DNA of 24,544 nucleotides, from the NCBI GenBank assembly GCA_015501595.1, contig JADNRX010000739.1:1-24544 (forward strand), read 5' to 3'. Source of the stretch: Hymenopellis radicata (Eukaryota; Basidiomycota; Agaricomycetes; Agaricales; Physalacriaceae). The notes beneath the pieces were generated by a model that did not search any database, was not told the DNA's origin, and worked only from the letters and a program-made list of their open reading frames with translations. Positions 1 to 9,888 of this stretch are shown in pieces; position 1 is the stretch's first letter, and every line of letters begins with the position of its first letter. A program made the position numbers and the translations under genes.

Positions 1-508
1 TGCAGGATTCACAGACATTGCTCTCTGAGGGATGGGGAAGAACTTCAAGAAGACGACGGTCCTGGGACATGGTTAGGCTCATATAGGTCTTTCGTTGTTC
101 CGGCATATAGATAAACGCAAGTCATGAGATGCGCGCGCATAGCATTGTCAGAAATAGCCAAGCATCATAATAGACGTGGTGGTAAAAGAGTGAACTTCCC
201 ACGCAGGACGTCAACGTCAATGACTGGAATTGAGCCAGATGATGAAATGGCGTTCCTTTGACCTGTTTAACACGTCGACTACGCTAATAACTTGAATTCT
301 CAAATACGAGCTAAACATTTCGGGAAGAAGCAACCAGTCAACCTCATCCCCAGACCTGCCTCAAGCACTATCCACGGAAATCACGGCAGTGGCCATATCA
401 CTACCTTCACCTTGAGTCGAAGAAGACGGCCAGTCAACAACCGATGAGCAGAGACAGCCAGCATACTGCAAGATTTGAGGGGTTGCACAAAAATCCAGAA
501 CATTAAAC
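1..508. other. Gene-free left edge, downstream of the oxidase gene
   Basis: I see no convincing gene here. It is the 3' flank of the copper radical oxidase and holds one copy of a direct repeat (196-280). A good donor (GTAAGT) sits over the oxidase stop codon and an acceptor-like TTGCAG lies near 467-472, so a short alternative last exon running into this stretch is possible. The peptide it would add does not resemble the usual end of the family. Confidence 0.5.
196..280 (+). repeat. Direct repeat, left copy
   Basis: About 85 nt that match 3441-3531 in the same orientation. Shared blocks include TTCCCACGCAGGAC, GTCAACGTCAATGA, then GAATTGAGCCAGATGATGAA followed at once by ATGGCGTTC, and TTTAACACGTCGACT. 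Differences are a 10-nt gap in this copy after GCAGGAC, a few substitutions, and a short insertion before the terminal block that destroys the palindrome still intact in the right copy. It could be a relic of a non-coding mobile element or of a local duplication. Confidence 0.85.
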
Positions 509-2865
509 TTACTTTGCAGTTGCACCAGCGTCATTAGGAGGTGCCGCACCTGTACCAATGATGGTCTTGTGTCCAAAGCTCGGTACACCTTCATCCGTAA
601 CAATAAAGAGGTAAGCGGGACCCGGCGGGTATAAGGCTGGAGTGGGCGGGCCTATAACGGTGAGGGTTTTCTTGTCGCTAGAGAGAGACGAGACGAGCTT
701 GAGCATTCGTTGATCCATGTGAACACCGTGAGTGGCGAAGCCCGGGTCCATGAGAGCAACTAGAAAGAAATTAGGATGTATGTGGCAAAATTGATGGTTA
801 ATGAGAGTGTACCGGAGACATTGGACGCTGTATCAGGCAAGGACACAGACAACGTGAAGGTCTGAGTGTAGTCGACCGTTGCAGTAACTGGGTGTATGTC
901 GGACGAGGACGCGACATGTACGGAGGACTAAGAACTCCATCCTGACGAAGCGATTAGTGCACGAACCGCATGAACAAGTTCATGTCCACTCACCGATATT
1001 CAGTCGCGAACCTCACCGTAGAGACATCAGTGTTGGGATTAGAGCCAGCTACCTTTATGAGATTGAGTGTGAAGTGGAACCTCGAGACCTACCAGCATGA
1101 TAGTCCCGTCAGGAATCAGAGTAGCCGTCGAATGGTACATCCTCGGAATCACAGAAGCCGGAATTCCATTACTCGAAAACCTCTGTCCCGAAGGGCCGCC
1201 GGATCATACACGATTGGTGTCAACGCTGGATGGTCTGCATCACTTGCTCCGATCTGGTTGTTGCCCTAGTAGTTCATCATGAACAAATGAACTCGAAAGC
1301 GGACTTCTATGGAAAGAACTCACGAAACCATATCCCGCAAGACCGGTCTGGGCTCCATTGACGATGACGACGCGACCATCGGGGAGGAGGATGAGCTCTA
1401 ACATGATACGCGCTTGAGGCATAGTTTCTACTTGCCATCCCGCAGCGATCCCGGCAGGAGTTAAAACGAGTCGCGAGCATTGATCTGAAGCTGGGAATTG
1501 CGAATCGATTGCACTAGAATTGGTGCTATCGGAAACGTAGAGCCGCCGCAGATAAGAACTTCTGGCGTGTAGTCGTTTTCTGGCGTCAGGGGCAGGAGGG
1601 TGGCCCCGGCGGAGAATGGTGACCTATGCCTCCGATTAGAAGAAGTACTAGCTTTCAATAATAAAGTACGTACGTGATGCGTACACCATTCGGAATGTCG
1701 GGAAGTCGGGTTTCGGTGTTGGTTTCCCAGTCCAGGATCATAGCGTTTTGGTTTGCAGCAACGAAAATGGTACCGTCGGGTAGGTACACCAGGATTGGGA
1801 AGTGATTTGCGTTTAGCGAGTCGTGAAGAAACTGGCTTGGGATTTGAACACCGTTGAAACCTTGGGAAACTTGTCAGAGATGTTGCAAATGACAGGCATA
1901 GATTACATCATACCGTTGATGTTTTTGGAAGGGAAGAATTCGTAGGTCGGGTTAATGATGCTTGCATTGTTGATAAATCTACCATCCCAAAAACAAAAAG
2001 TGAGCAAGATAGGGGCGGGCGGGATTGCTAGACTTACCCTCCTATCATCGACCCTCTGTAGTACGTGTTATCTCAGTAGATAGATGAAACTTTCGGCGTT
2101 TGAACGTACCAAGAATGAGAACCGAACCGTCTTCAAGGCGAACCTGTGGCGGCGTCAGTAACAGGATTGGAGAGCCCACTGTGATGAACAGACCGACGCA
2201 GGGTACCATCGTTTCGATGTAAGCCTGATAACATCCTGGTTTTCAAAAATATCGCATGTTCCGTCGTTGCACGGCGTGAACAAGCGGAGGGCTTGCAGAC
2301 CGTCCTCACCTTTAGAAGAGTAAGCACTGGGCATGGGCGATAGAACCGTCGATTGGAACGTACCAGTAATAACAACAGGATTGCCACCGGAGCTGACCAA
2401 AGTGCCATTGCTCAAGAAGCTGCCGGTCGCACACCAAGTGTTACTGACTGGGTTCAAAGCGCGAATTGCCTTAGTCTCCAAGTTCACTTCCGAGACCCAT
2501 GCGATGTGCCCGTCAACAGTAAGGGGATTGTGCTCACTACAGCTCGGACGTCAGTCGACTGGGCAACACCATACAGAAGTCATGACATACACTTTGTCAA
2601 GTACGATCACCGTATTCTCTGACGTGACAGCGAGCTCCAGGGCGCTCACGCCGGTAGTCCTGAGGAACGATATATAAATCAACAAGCGCTTGCACACCCG
2701 AGATAACGCGTACCCGTTCTGCACCAGGGACCATTGGCCGGGGACCACTGCGCGTCGATGCTCCTTTGCGGCAGTACTGCCACTGGCGACAGACGCGTAC
2801 ACAGACGGAAGGATGGCGAGTACAATCATAGGGTACTGATACAGTTTCTTCAGTGAGAAAAGCAT
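509..2865 (-). CDS. Copper radical oxidase (glyoxal oxidase-like), 13 exons, four apparent frameshifts
   Basis: Secreted enzyme that oxidises aldehydes or alcohols to acids or aldehydes while reducing O2 to H2O2, feeding peroxidases in wood decay. The start at 2865 opens a signal peptide (MLFSLKK, then a hydrophobic stretch ending near SVYASVA). Exons, 5' to 3': 2714-2865, 2591-2659, 2364-2536, 2194-2309, 2110-2143, 2038-2053, 1914-1978, 1674-1860, 1324-1623, 1093-1265, 994-1052, 813-941, 509-759. All copper-site motifs of the family are present: WCATGSF (Cys for the Tyr-Cys cofactor), RWYPAS (Tyr), RMYHST (Tyr-His) and [11 protein letters not shown] (His). The frame breaks by one missing base near 1531-1541, 1193-1197, 928 and 881-890. 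Adding four bases gives exactly 576 codons (575 aa), with no nonsense codon. Family assignment is firm; whether the breaks are real is open. The last exon may be alternatively spliced. Confidence 0.88.
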
Positions 2866-2958
2866 TTCTTGAATTGTAAAAATAGGTCGGTCTGAAGAAG
2901 GTACCAGAAATACAAAGCACTGAACTGAGTACGCAGAATCCGGACTGCTAGCCACTGG

Positions 2959-2966
2959 GTATATAG
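2959..2966 (-). promoter_or_regulatory. TATA-like element of the oxidase gene
   Basis: TATATA-type sequence read on the minus strand, about 95 nt upstream of the oxidase ATG at 2865. Position and sequence fit a core promoter; no transcript evidence. Confidence 0.4.
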
Positions 2967-3440
2967 CTCATCGTGAGTCCTCGTCTCACGAAACGCTATG
3001 ATTTGACCGGCTGAGAGAGTTGGTTAGTAAGTCAGGTCTCCTTTCCTGCCTATTGCCTCATTCTATATTCTGTGAGTGCGAAAACGTAGTGAAAGAAGCA
3101 GGAGACACGAACACGCGCAAGGTACAGGATGAAAGACACGTCGTAAAGCTGCATTCATCTCTCAGATCAGAGGCATTCTGTAGAAAGATACACAAGGCGA
3201 TGTTGGAAGCGTGTAAGTGCCAAGCTGATTCAGAGATAGAGATCTTGCAGCCGATTCAGAGGAACGGATTTATGGGAGGTCTTTTGACTACGACGATATA
3301 CTGTGCTTGCTTTCTGCGTGTATATTTTCCGCGTTGAAATCTGCCTCATGATGGTGGTAGAAGATAGAGTGCGCTTAACTACGGACCGGAGGCCGAAAAG
3401 CTCGGGCGACGGGCACCCTTCGCGATCGCGAAGTCAGATA

Positions 3441-3531
3441 TTCCCACGCAGGACATCGTGTAACGTCAACGTCAATGAGTCGAATTGAGCCAGATGATGA
3501 AATGGCGTTCGACGTGTTTAACACGTCGACT
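3441..3531 (+). repeat. Direct repeat, right copy, ending in a 21-nt palindrome
   Basis: Second copy of the element at 196-280, about 3.2 kb away in the same orientation. At 3509-3529 it carries a perfect inverted repeat with 10-nt arms around a single T (TCGACGTGTT / AACACGTCGA). The arms contain ACGT cores of the kind bZIP or bHLH factors bind. The copy lies 70-160 nt upstream of the F-box start candidates. Confidence 0.85.
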
Positions 3532-3598
3532 CCACGGACGCATTCATTTCAGAGCTTTATAGTCTGACCGCCTCAGGCGAGATTCTGTGGTTGGATCA

Positions 3599-4985
3599 AT
3601 GTTCTCGTACAAAAGAGGTAAGCCAGCTCCCTTTCGTCGGCTCGCGTCTTATCATGCATCCTGCAGTCTTCCGTCCCGTTGTGCCGGCGAGCTTACCGCC
3701 ACTTCGAGACTTGAAGGTCGTGAACGACCCGTTACCCGACGAGCAGCGCCGAGCTATCGGGGACTTCCTGAAGGAGTGTTTACTGTACAAGGACTATCTC
3801 CTTCAAGAAATCTTTCGCCTTCATTCTCGTAAAGAGACGATAAATATTCCGACACAGGTATGCCAATGTTCGATATCACTTCAATGTTATGACATCTAAC
3901 GACTCCAGTAGGTTATTATGAATGCGATTCGTGACACTATCGTGGAGTCCCAGGAAATCTTGACGCGGATCCTGTCGTACAAACCCCTCATATCCGCAAT
4001 TCGCGACGTTCCTCCCGAGATATGGGCCCATATATTCATGTTCTGTATGCCTGAACTGTCGCGGTCCGCGTCCTCCGCCGCATGTTCTTCTCCACATTCT
4101 CTGTACCAGGTGTGCTCAACTTGGCGTTTGGTTGCCCTGAGTGACCCCCGTTTATGGTGCTCGGTACATCTTACCATAACCTGCAATTCGACAAAGTGGC
4201 GGGCCACCTTATCGCGAATGAACTATGCTCGCGTCATGCCCATGCACGTCTCTGTTGCATCGTATGATCCATTCGGGGCAACCGCTCTTGTTGACGACAG
4301 CAGCATTCGGGAATTTGTTCGTACTACGTCTCATCATTGGCGTACACTTCACTATGTGGCGTTTTCCAGGAACATCGAAGCGTTCATTGACGCCGACATG
4401 CCAGCATTGGAATCGCTCACAATCGGATCGTTCCCTCGCCATACTCCTCTTGATCCTTCCAGGCTCCCAAATATTCGATCCCTCACTTTGGAGTATGGAT
4501 GTAACCAAGAACTGATCAATACTCGATGGCCCAGCTTGACAGAATTGAATATTTGCACCGCCGTCACCACGGAGTTCTTGGCCCACTTCATCTCCTTAAA
4601 TCCTGCATTGGAGCGACTTTCCTTGCGGCTGCCAGTGCCTACGATCCCCTTCATAGACGCCTCATTCCCGCGTATGACACGTCTCATCTCTCTGACGGTG
4701 ACGGTGGCATCTGGTGACAACCCAATGGCTTTCCTTGAACGACTATATCTACCTTCATTGCGCCACCTGAAGATAAACCAGTACGGGTACGGGAGAATCT
4801 TCGCAGACATACACTCCCTCTTCACGTGTCTCCATCGGATGAGGTGCCCACTGCGAACTCTGCATTTTAGAGGATTTCATGTTCCGGAAAGCGAAATTCG
4901 GAAACTTGCTCCCTTCCTGCTCACCCTTTATGATGTGCGTATCGAACCTTACGAAGGCGCGCAGGTTCCAAATGTACTCTCGTAA
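3599..4985 (+). CDS. F-box protein with LRR-like C-terminal region
   Basis: Probable substrate-recognition subunit of an SCF ubiquitin ligase, one of the very large agaricomycete F-box family. A helical N-terminal segment (LPDEQRRAIGDF, then a coiled-coil-like run) leads to the F-box core around IRDVPPEIWAHIF and the typical follow-up VCSTWRLVALSDPRLW. The rest is leucine-rich and repeat-like (LESLTIGS, IRSLTLEYG, LTELNI, LERLSLRL). A clear 54-nt intron lies at 3858-3911, in phase on both sides. Two starts are possible: ATG 3599 with a 49-nt intron at 3618-3666 (GTAAGC...TGCAG), or ATG 3654 without it (about 425 aa). Both join the same frame. No frame lesions. The substrate cannot be inferred. 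Confidence 0.88.
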
Positions 4986-5910
4986 CCTAACCTCTGCATC
5001 ATTATGGAGTGAGTGGGCAATAGCTGGCTTCATGTAATTGCGTGAAGCTCCTTCGCGAATGCTTTAGACTGATGGCGTGGAAGGGGAGGCATTGATAGCA
5101 GGCGCTGTAACACTTGTATTTTAGATTGACTCCAAGCTTGGGATAAGTAAGCAGTACACCATTGGGCTCATGTGGGAATTCTAAAGGAGACTGAAGAGCC
5201 TGAGCATCCCAAGGACAGAATTGCAGCATGGCTACTATGCCTGAGATATTGGCAAATGGAAATTGACAGTTGGTCATCTGGGTCAGGCAGAGAGCCTGAT
5301 ACAGACTAGTTAATAACTAGTTGTCGCTTAGCTATGAAATTGTAGAAGATCCGAGCACGGCTGAAGGCAGCTTTCAGAATGTCAAGCGCACGTCATGACG
5401 TCATGTCGCGTCGATCGCGATTCGGATCTTCCGTCCATGTTGAAGTTCACAACGGGAGCGTACTTGAATTTCTCCTGAGATTGGAGAGCAACAGGAGTAG
5501 ATGCAGTTCGAACAAACCTTTCAGCAACTGGAAGTAGTCGAGCTTGCCAAACATCTGCAAACTCAGTATTAATTTGACCGCTCATCTCGTTTCCGACGTC
5601 GGGAGACGCCATGCCCCATGTTCCCCTTCTTATTTCTTCCGCGCGATGATGAAGAAACCCGTCGCGGACTCTCGCGTCATTCGGAGACGTTGTTGAATTC
5701 GCGTGACGGGATGCTCGGTTACCCCAAGAACCGGGGTATTCAAATACCGGCTTTCTCCCACTCACCCACTCAGACGCCGCCTTCCACTGTTAACTTTCAC
5801 GTTCACGTTCACTTTGCTTGCCGCTGCTTACCTTTGATATCACTTATCACTTTCACCGCATTCTGCTTAACACCGTGACGACAAGACCAGCTCATCCGAC
5901 TACCTACAAC
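4986..5910. other. Intergenic region with a CRE-type palindrome and short TTCACG repeats
   Basis: No supported gene. The longest open frame (5382-5765, minus) has no recognisable domain. The right end is the promoter and 5' leader of the phosphotransferase-like gene and includes three tandem TTCAC(G/T) units at about 5796-5814. Confidence 0.5.
5395..5404. promoter_or_regulatory. Perfect CRE-like palindrome ATGACGTCAT
   Basis: Full consensus TGACGTCA within a 10-nt palindrome, partly overlapped on its left by another ACGTCATGACG half-pattern. Such sites bind ATF/CREB-type bZIP factors in fungi. It lies about 510 nt upstream of the ATG at 5911, so control of that gene is possible but unproven. 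Confidence 0.4.
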
Positions 5911-7397
5911 ATGTCCGACAAGAAAATTGGCGGCGAAGTCGGGTCAATACGCTCGTCGATTGATATTGCGCGCCTAGAGGAATATCTCGCTGCGAACGTG
6001 CCAGAGGTCAAGACACCTATTAGCGTAAAGCAGTTCAAGGTATGTGTTTTCATTTCTTGCCTTTGCGGCTTTCCTTCTTTGATATTATACCTCCCACTCG
6101 TCCTCTTCATGAGATCTGGACTCTCTCATCTTTTCGTCTACAACCATCTTTCTTGCACGTGAAACTCTGGCTCTAACATGACTTTGAAATAGTTTGGACA
6201 GGTATGCATTTCTTTGGATGTCGATCCCAGAATCTCAACGTTATATGTATGAACAGTCGAACCCCACATACTTCATTACAGACGCAAGGTGAGGACTTCC
6301 CCTTTACCCTCTTCTTCATCATCTTATGTTCATGACAGCTCAACACGGTTTGTTCTCCGGAAGAAGCCTGCCGGACAGCTTTTGTCCAGCACCGCTCACC
6401 AAGTCGAGCGTGAATATACCGTTCTCCACGCGCTATACTCCTACAACACGCGACCCACCGTTCCGCCAGCATCATGCGTTCCCGTCCCCCGTCCATACAT
6501 TCTCTGCACAGACTCCTCCGTTCTCGGTACCCCATTCTACATCATGGAATTCATCGATGGACGCATCTTCACCGATCCCAAGTTACCCGAAATATCTAGT
6601 GCGGAAGAGAAAAGGGCAATATGGCTGGGCGCTGTTAAAGCGCTCGGAGCACTGTCCAGTGTCAACCCCGACGCAGTGGGATTGGGAGACTTTGGCCCGA
6701 CCACAGCGTATTTCCCTAGGCAGATCAAGAGTCTGAGCAAAGTCTCGAGATCGCAAGCTCAAGCTGTGGACAAGGATACCGGAAAAGCGGTGGGAGATAT
6801 ACCCGGCTTTACCGAGATGATGACTTGGTACCAGTCACACCTCCCCGATGAAGCCAAAGTGGGGCGACGGATCGTACATGGAGATTATAAACTTGACAAT
6901 CTGATATTCCACCCGACGGAAGGCCGGGTTGTAGGGATCCTGGATTGGGAGCTGTGTACATTGGGCAGTCCTCTGGCCGATTTCGCCAACTTAACTCAGC
7001 CGTGGGCGGTGGCACCAAAGGATCTTCCCGGGGATGGCCTAACCATGATGAGCGCGTTCAAGGGCGCGACGCTCGAGGAGGTGCCGATTAAGTATGAAGA
7101 GATGGAGCAAGAGTATTGCCGGTTGTTGAGGCAGCCGTACCCCATTCAAGAACTGGTGTTCGTGCGGAGTTGGATGTTGCTTAGGGCAAGCTAACTTCTT
7201 TGATGTGTCTGCCTAGACTAACCGTACTCCTACAGCTCTCTATTATCTTGCAAGGCATTGCGGCGCGGTATGCGCAACGCCAGGCATCGTCGGAACGTGC
7301 GTCGTCCTATGGCGCGTTCTTCCCTGTCGTAGGAAATCTTGCGCGAATCTTTTTGGAAGAGAAAGGAATAAACTTGGGCCCCACCAGTCGATTGTAA
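5911..7397 (+). CDS. Aminoglycoside-phosphotransferase-fold kinase, ACAD10/11 N-domain type
   Basis: Small-molecule kinase of the APH family. Relatives fused to acyl-CoA dehydrogenase (ACAD10/11) phosphorylate 4-hydroxyacyl-CoAs; here the kinase is a stand-alone protein, as is common in fungi, so the substrate is inferred only. Exons: 5911-6039, 6193-6201, 6257-6288, 6339-7185, 7236-7397, giving 392 aa with no frame lesion. Motifs seen: QFKFGQSNPTY (nucleotide-binding loop), VLRKKPAG (Lys), HQVEREY, YIMEFIDGR, the catalytic loop HGDYKLDN and the metal-binding GILDWELCTLG. Two splice oddities: exon 2 is only 9 nt (codes FGQ, inside the loop), and the last intron begins with GC (GCAAGC...TACAG). 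The terminal exon supplies the family ending LSIILQGIAARY. Confidence 0.9.
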
Positions 7398-8013
7398 CAA
7401 GAATGTATGTATCAATGATCCTCGTGTAACTTATTCTATGGGCTGTAGAGTTGGAAGACAACGCGCTCTACACAGCTGAAAACATCAAGGGCTTTCCGCA
7501 ACGCTGTTGTCCTGTCCTATCGTTTGATTTGCCATCACGTTACGTGCAGATCGTGTACGGACCGGGACTGTCTGGTCCACGACAACTTCGTTCTCGCTGT
7601 TCTTAGTAACGCCGTCAGCTGTAGAAAGGCACATTCCAATTATTTTAGTTCTGGTACGTCTGTCAGCACGAGAAGATCACGCCAAATGATGCTGAGTTGG
7701 CCTGCAGACTAGCTGCAAAGTATGGAACAGCTGTACGTGGCGTTTTGTCGTTTAAGCATTCTGTAGCTGGGAACGCATCTCCGAAGGATAAAAACGAGCT
7801 GCGCTCACACGATTGAACAAGTCGCGTATCAAAGCACAGTTACCGCTTCGGAAAGTTGAAAGTCGATTTTTGTGTTGTTCGTCCATCGCGCGCGAACGAA
7901 CGATCACAACGACTACGATTAGGATCCCGTGCAACTGTAAGACTGATTTGCAGTCGCGGCATCTTCAGTATTTCAACATGTAAACCGGGAACGTCCTTTT
8001 AATATATGATGAA
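7398..8013. other. Convergent intergenic region
   Basis: Lies between the 3' ends of two convergent genes. It must hold both 3' UTRs and terminators. An AATAAA-like string occurs near 8016-8021. No open frame has coding character. Confidence 0.5.
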
Positions 8014-9305
8014 TTAATAAATCATCGCCGCCTGGAAGAACCGCTCCCGTCGTAGGACGAAATAAACCGCTCTTTTATGGGGGAGTTCGAATTCCTATTC
8101 CGCGCGTCAAATTTCCGTCCACTAAAGTGAGTGAACGAGACTTACTCGATTGAACTCTTGGGGCAGATACGAAATGAGTCGGGGAATGATGGGTAAATCG
8201 GCCCTAGGCTCTCCCACAACCACTTCTGTACGTGGCTCGCGAAGGAAACACATGTGCTTCATCGAAGTCATGATAGCAGTGACTACGAGGATTCCGTTAG
8301 AAAGTAAATGCGTTAGGATGCGAAGAATAACATACATCGCTGCCTTCCTCGGAATTTCTCCTCGCCAATCAAGAGATGCGTTCCCTGATCGTAGTCGCCC
8401 AATCCGCCGACATATGTGCCCATAGGATCCTCCTTGACCCAGGACATCTCTCCATATCCAGCAGGCTCTCCATCCCACGCAACGATGAAGCCCATGATAT
8501 GGGGGTCTGCGAGGCGGTCCTTCAAATAGGCGCGATGATGGTCATCGTCGCCACGCTCCCGCCATCCAACATTGACGCGGTCCGAGTTTTGCCAGCGCGC
8601 GTAAACATCAAAGTGGGCTGGGTTCGACGCGTCGATGTGGGTGAAGGTCAAGAGCTCATTGAGAGCGTTGATATAGCGCGTATATATCACCGTTCCGGGT
8701 GCAGGCTTTGGGGGGCGAAGGGGATGGGTAGTGAGTACATGTTCTCCTCGGGTGAACGATTGGACATAGGGGAAGGGGAAGTGAGGGGAGTGGGTGACGG
8801 AGGGGATGGGGTCCCCGAGCCAGGACAGCCCAAGCGGGGCACCGGCCGCCTGCCAAAAGGCCGGACGGGAGAGCAGGAATGTTTTGGGATCGGTACGGTC
8901 GGGCAAGAACCCTAACCCGGTGTGGAGGAGGTAAGAGTTTAATTCGCTCGCGTTCGAAATCTGATCGTCGATGGTCACGGGAGCAACATCATCTTCGTTT
9001 TTGCGCAGCCAAATAGCGTAGATGGTGACCCATAAGATGGTCGTAGTCAAAGGCGTCGGACTAGAGAGCAGCAAGATCTTTTCCGACACGGCGCGATTTT
9101 CGTTGACAATTCCGATGGGACTGACACGCACAGTGCGCTCCTGCGGAGAAAAGACGACCTTGGACTCGTTCCAGGTGACGGTGATGGTGCCCTCCGCGTC
9201 AACGCTGGTCACGGACGACGAGTCCGGTAGTTTGAACGTCTGTTCAGCTGGGGCGACGAAGGTCTCAGCACGGTAGCCTGCCGGGGTGATGGCGGGGGAA
9301 GACAT
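8014..9305 (-). CDS. Siderophore-biosynthesis N-acyltransferase (AlcB/IucB GNAT type)
   Basis: Transfers an acyl group from acyl-CoA to N5-hydroxyornithine (fungal hydroxamate siderophores) or a similar hydroxylamine; homologous in type to SidF/SidL and basidiomycete Ato1. Exons on the minus strand: 8336-9305, 8146-8282, 8014-8094; introns of 53 and 51 nt; 395 aa, frame intact. The C-terminal half holds the family signature in order: HIDASNPAHFDVYARWQN, VNVGWRERG, AYGEMSW-type (seen as GYGEMSWVKED), then KHMCFLREPRTEVVVGEP, and the last exon ends in ELPHKRAVYFVLRRERFF. The N-terminal about 150 residues are the usual variable beta-rich part. A downstream ATG at 9305 was preferred to the one at 9401, which lies upstream of the TATA box. 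No siderophore synthetase or monooxygenase is within the window. Confidence 0.9.
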
Positions 9306-9340
9306 CGCAAAATGGGCATTTTCGACATCACCCGTCTCTC

Positions 9341-9348
9341 TTTTATAA
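9341..9348 (-). promoter_or_regulatory. TATA box of the siderophore acyltransferase gene
   Basis: TTATAAAA on the minus strand, about 36-43 nt upstream of the ATG at 9305. Good match to a core promoter, implying a short leader. Confidence 0.55.
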
Positions 9349-9401
9349 CCGAAGAGCAAAGCCAATGGAAGCAAGTGGAAGGTGGTTTGCAAATGGTTCA
9401 A

Positions 9402-9410
9402 ATCAGATAA
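9402..9410 (+). promoter_or_regulatory. Iron-GATA factor site ATCAGATAA
   Basis: Exact match to the ATCWGATAA consensus of fungal iron-sensing GATA repressors (SreA/SRE/Urbs1 class). It lies about 100 nt upstream of the siderophore acyltransferase ATG. A near match (ATCAGATTA, followed by GATAG) follows at 9423-9435. Together they suggest iron repression of this gene. Confidence 0.6.
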
Positions 9411-9888
9411 GATCTACGCCGAATCAGATTAGATAGATTCCACGCTGTCGCCAAAAAAAAAAAAGACTCCACTTTGACCGTGGGCCTAGATTCTGTAAAG
9501 GCCTTGAACAGTGAACCGCCTACTTGGTTTGTTGCATTATCTCGCCAAGAGCTGTTGGTCGCTTTGTATCAAATGTTGGTTGCTCTGGGCGTTGTAGGCA
9601 GGCTATAATGTTACTGTCTGTGAGTTCTATCGTACTCTTCTGTTGATATGCTGACGTGTCTACAGGACCGTTACATTCTGAATCTGATGCTTGTATATAG
9701 ACAATTCATTGGCGAACAGTTCGTCTACAGATACTCCTTCTAACGGCGGTCTGATCAGCAACGCTGAGCACCGGGGCGCAGATGTTGGCGAGTTCATGAT
9801 AATCAGATGCAGGTGCGAGGGACATTATGCGAGTCTCACTGAGATGTTCTCAGCCTAACTACTCGTTCTTTTCATACCTCTGCTTGAC

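Larger units (their letters stand above)
2866..3598. promoter_or_regulatory. Divergent intergenic region between oxidase and F-box genes
   Basis: Shared promoter region of two divergent genes. It contains the oxidase TATA-like box near its left end, the right copy of the direct repeat (3441-3531), and a TTTATAG element near 3556-3562 about 40 nt before the upstream F-box start candidate. Open frames here (for example 3020-3337) show no family features and are taken as chance. Confidence 0.45.
9306..9888. promoter_or_regulatory. Divergent intergenic region
   Basis: Separates the siderophore acyltransferase (minus) from the single-TM protein (plus). Contains the TATA box and GATA sites listed separately and a 12-nt poly-A run near 9453-9464. 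No gene seen. Confidence 0.5.

Noticed and set aside
5382..5765. 127-codon minus-strand open frame upstream of the phosphotransferase-like gene
   Set aside because: No domain, no signal peptide, no splice continuation, and it overlaps the probable promoter of the plus-strand gene.
8095..8145. Apparent frameshift or truncation at the 3' end of the siderophore acyltransferase
   Set aside because: A 24-nt intron would be needed for that reading. Using the next acceptor (AATAG) gives a 51-nt intron and restores the family ending PHKRA...RERFF in frame.
8376..8915. 179-codon plus-strand open frame
   Set aside because: Lies wholly antisense to the siderophore acyltransferase exon 1, whose conserved motifs are on the other strand.
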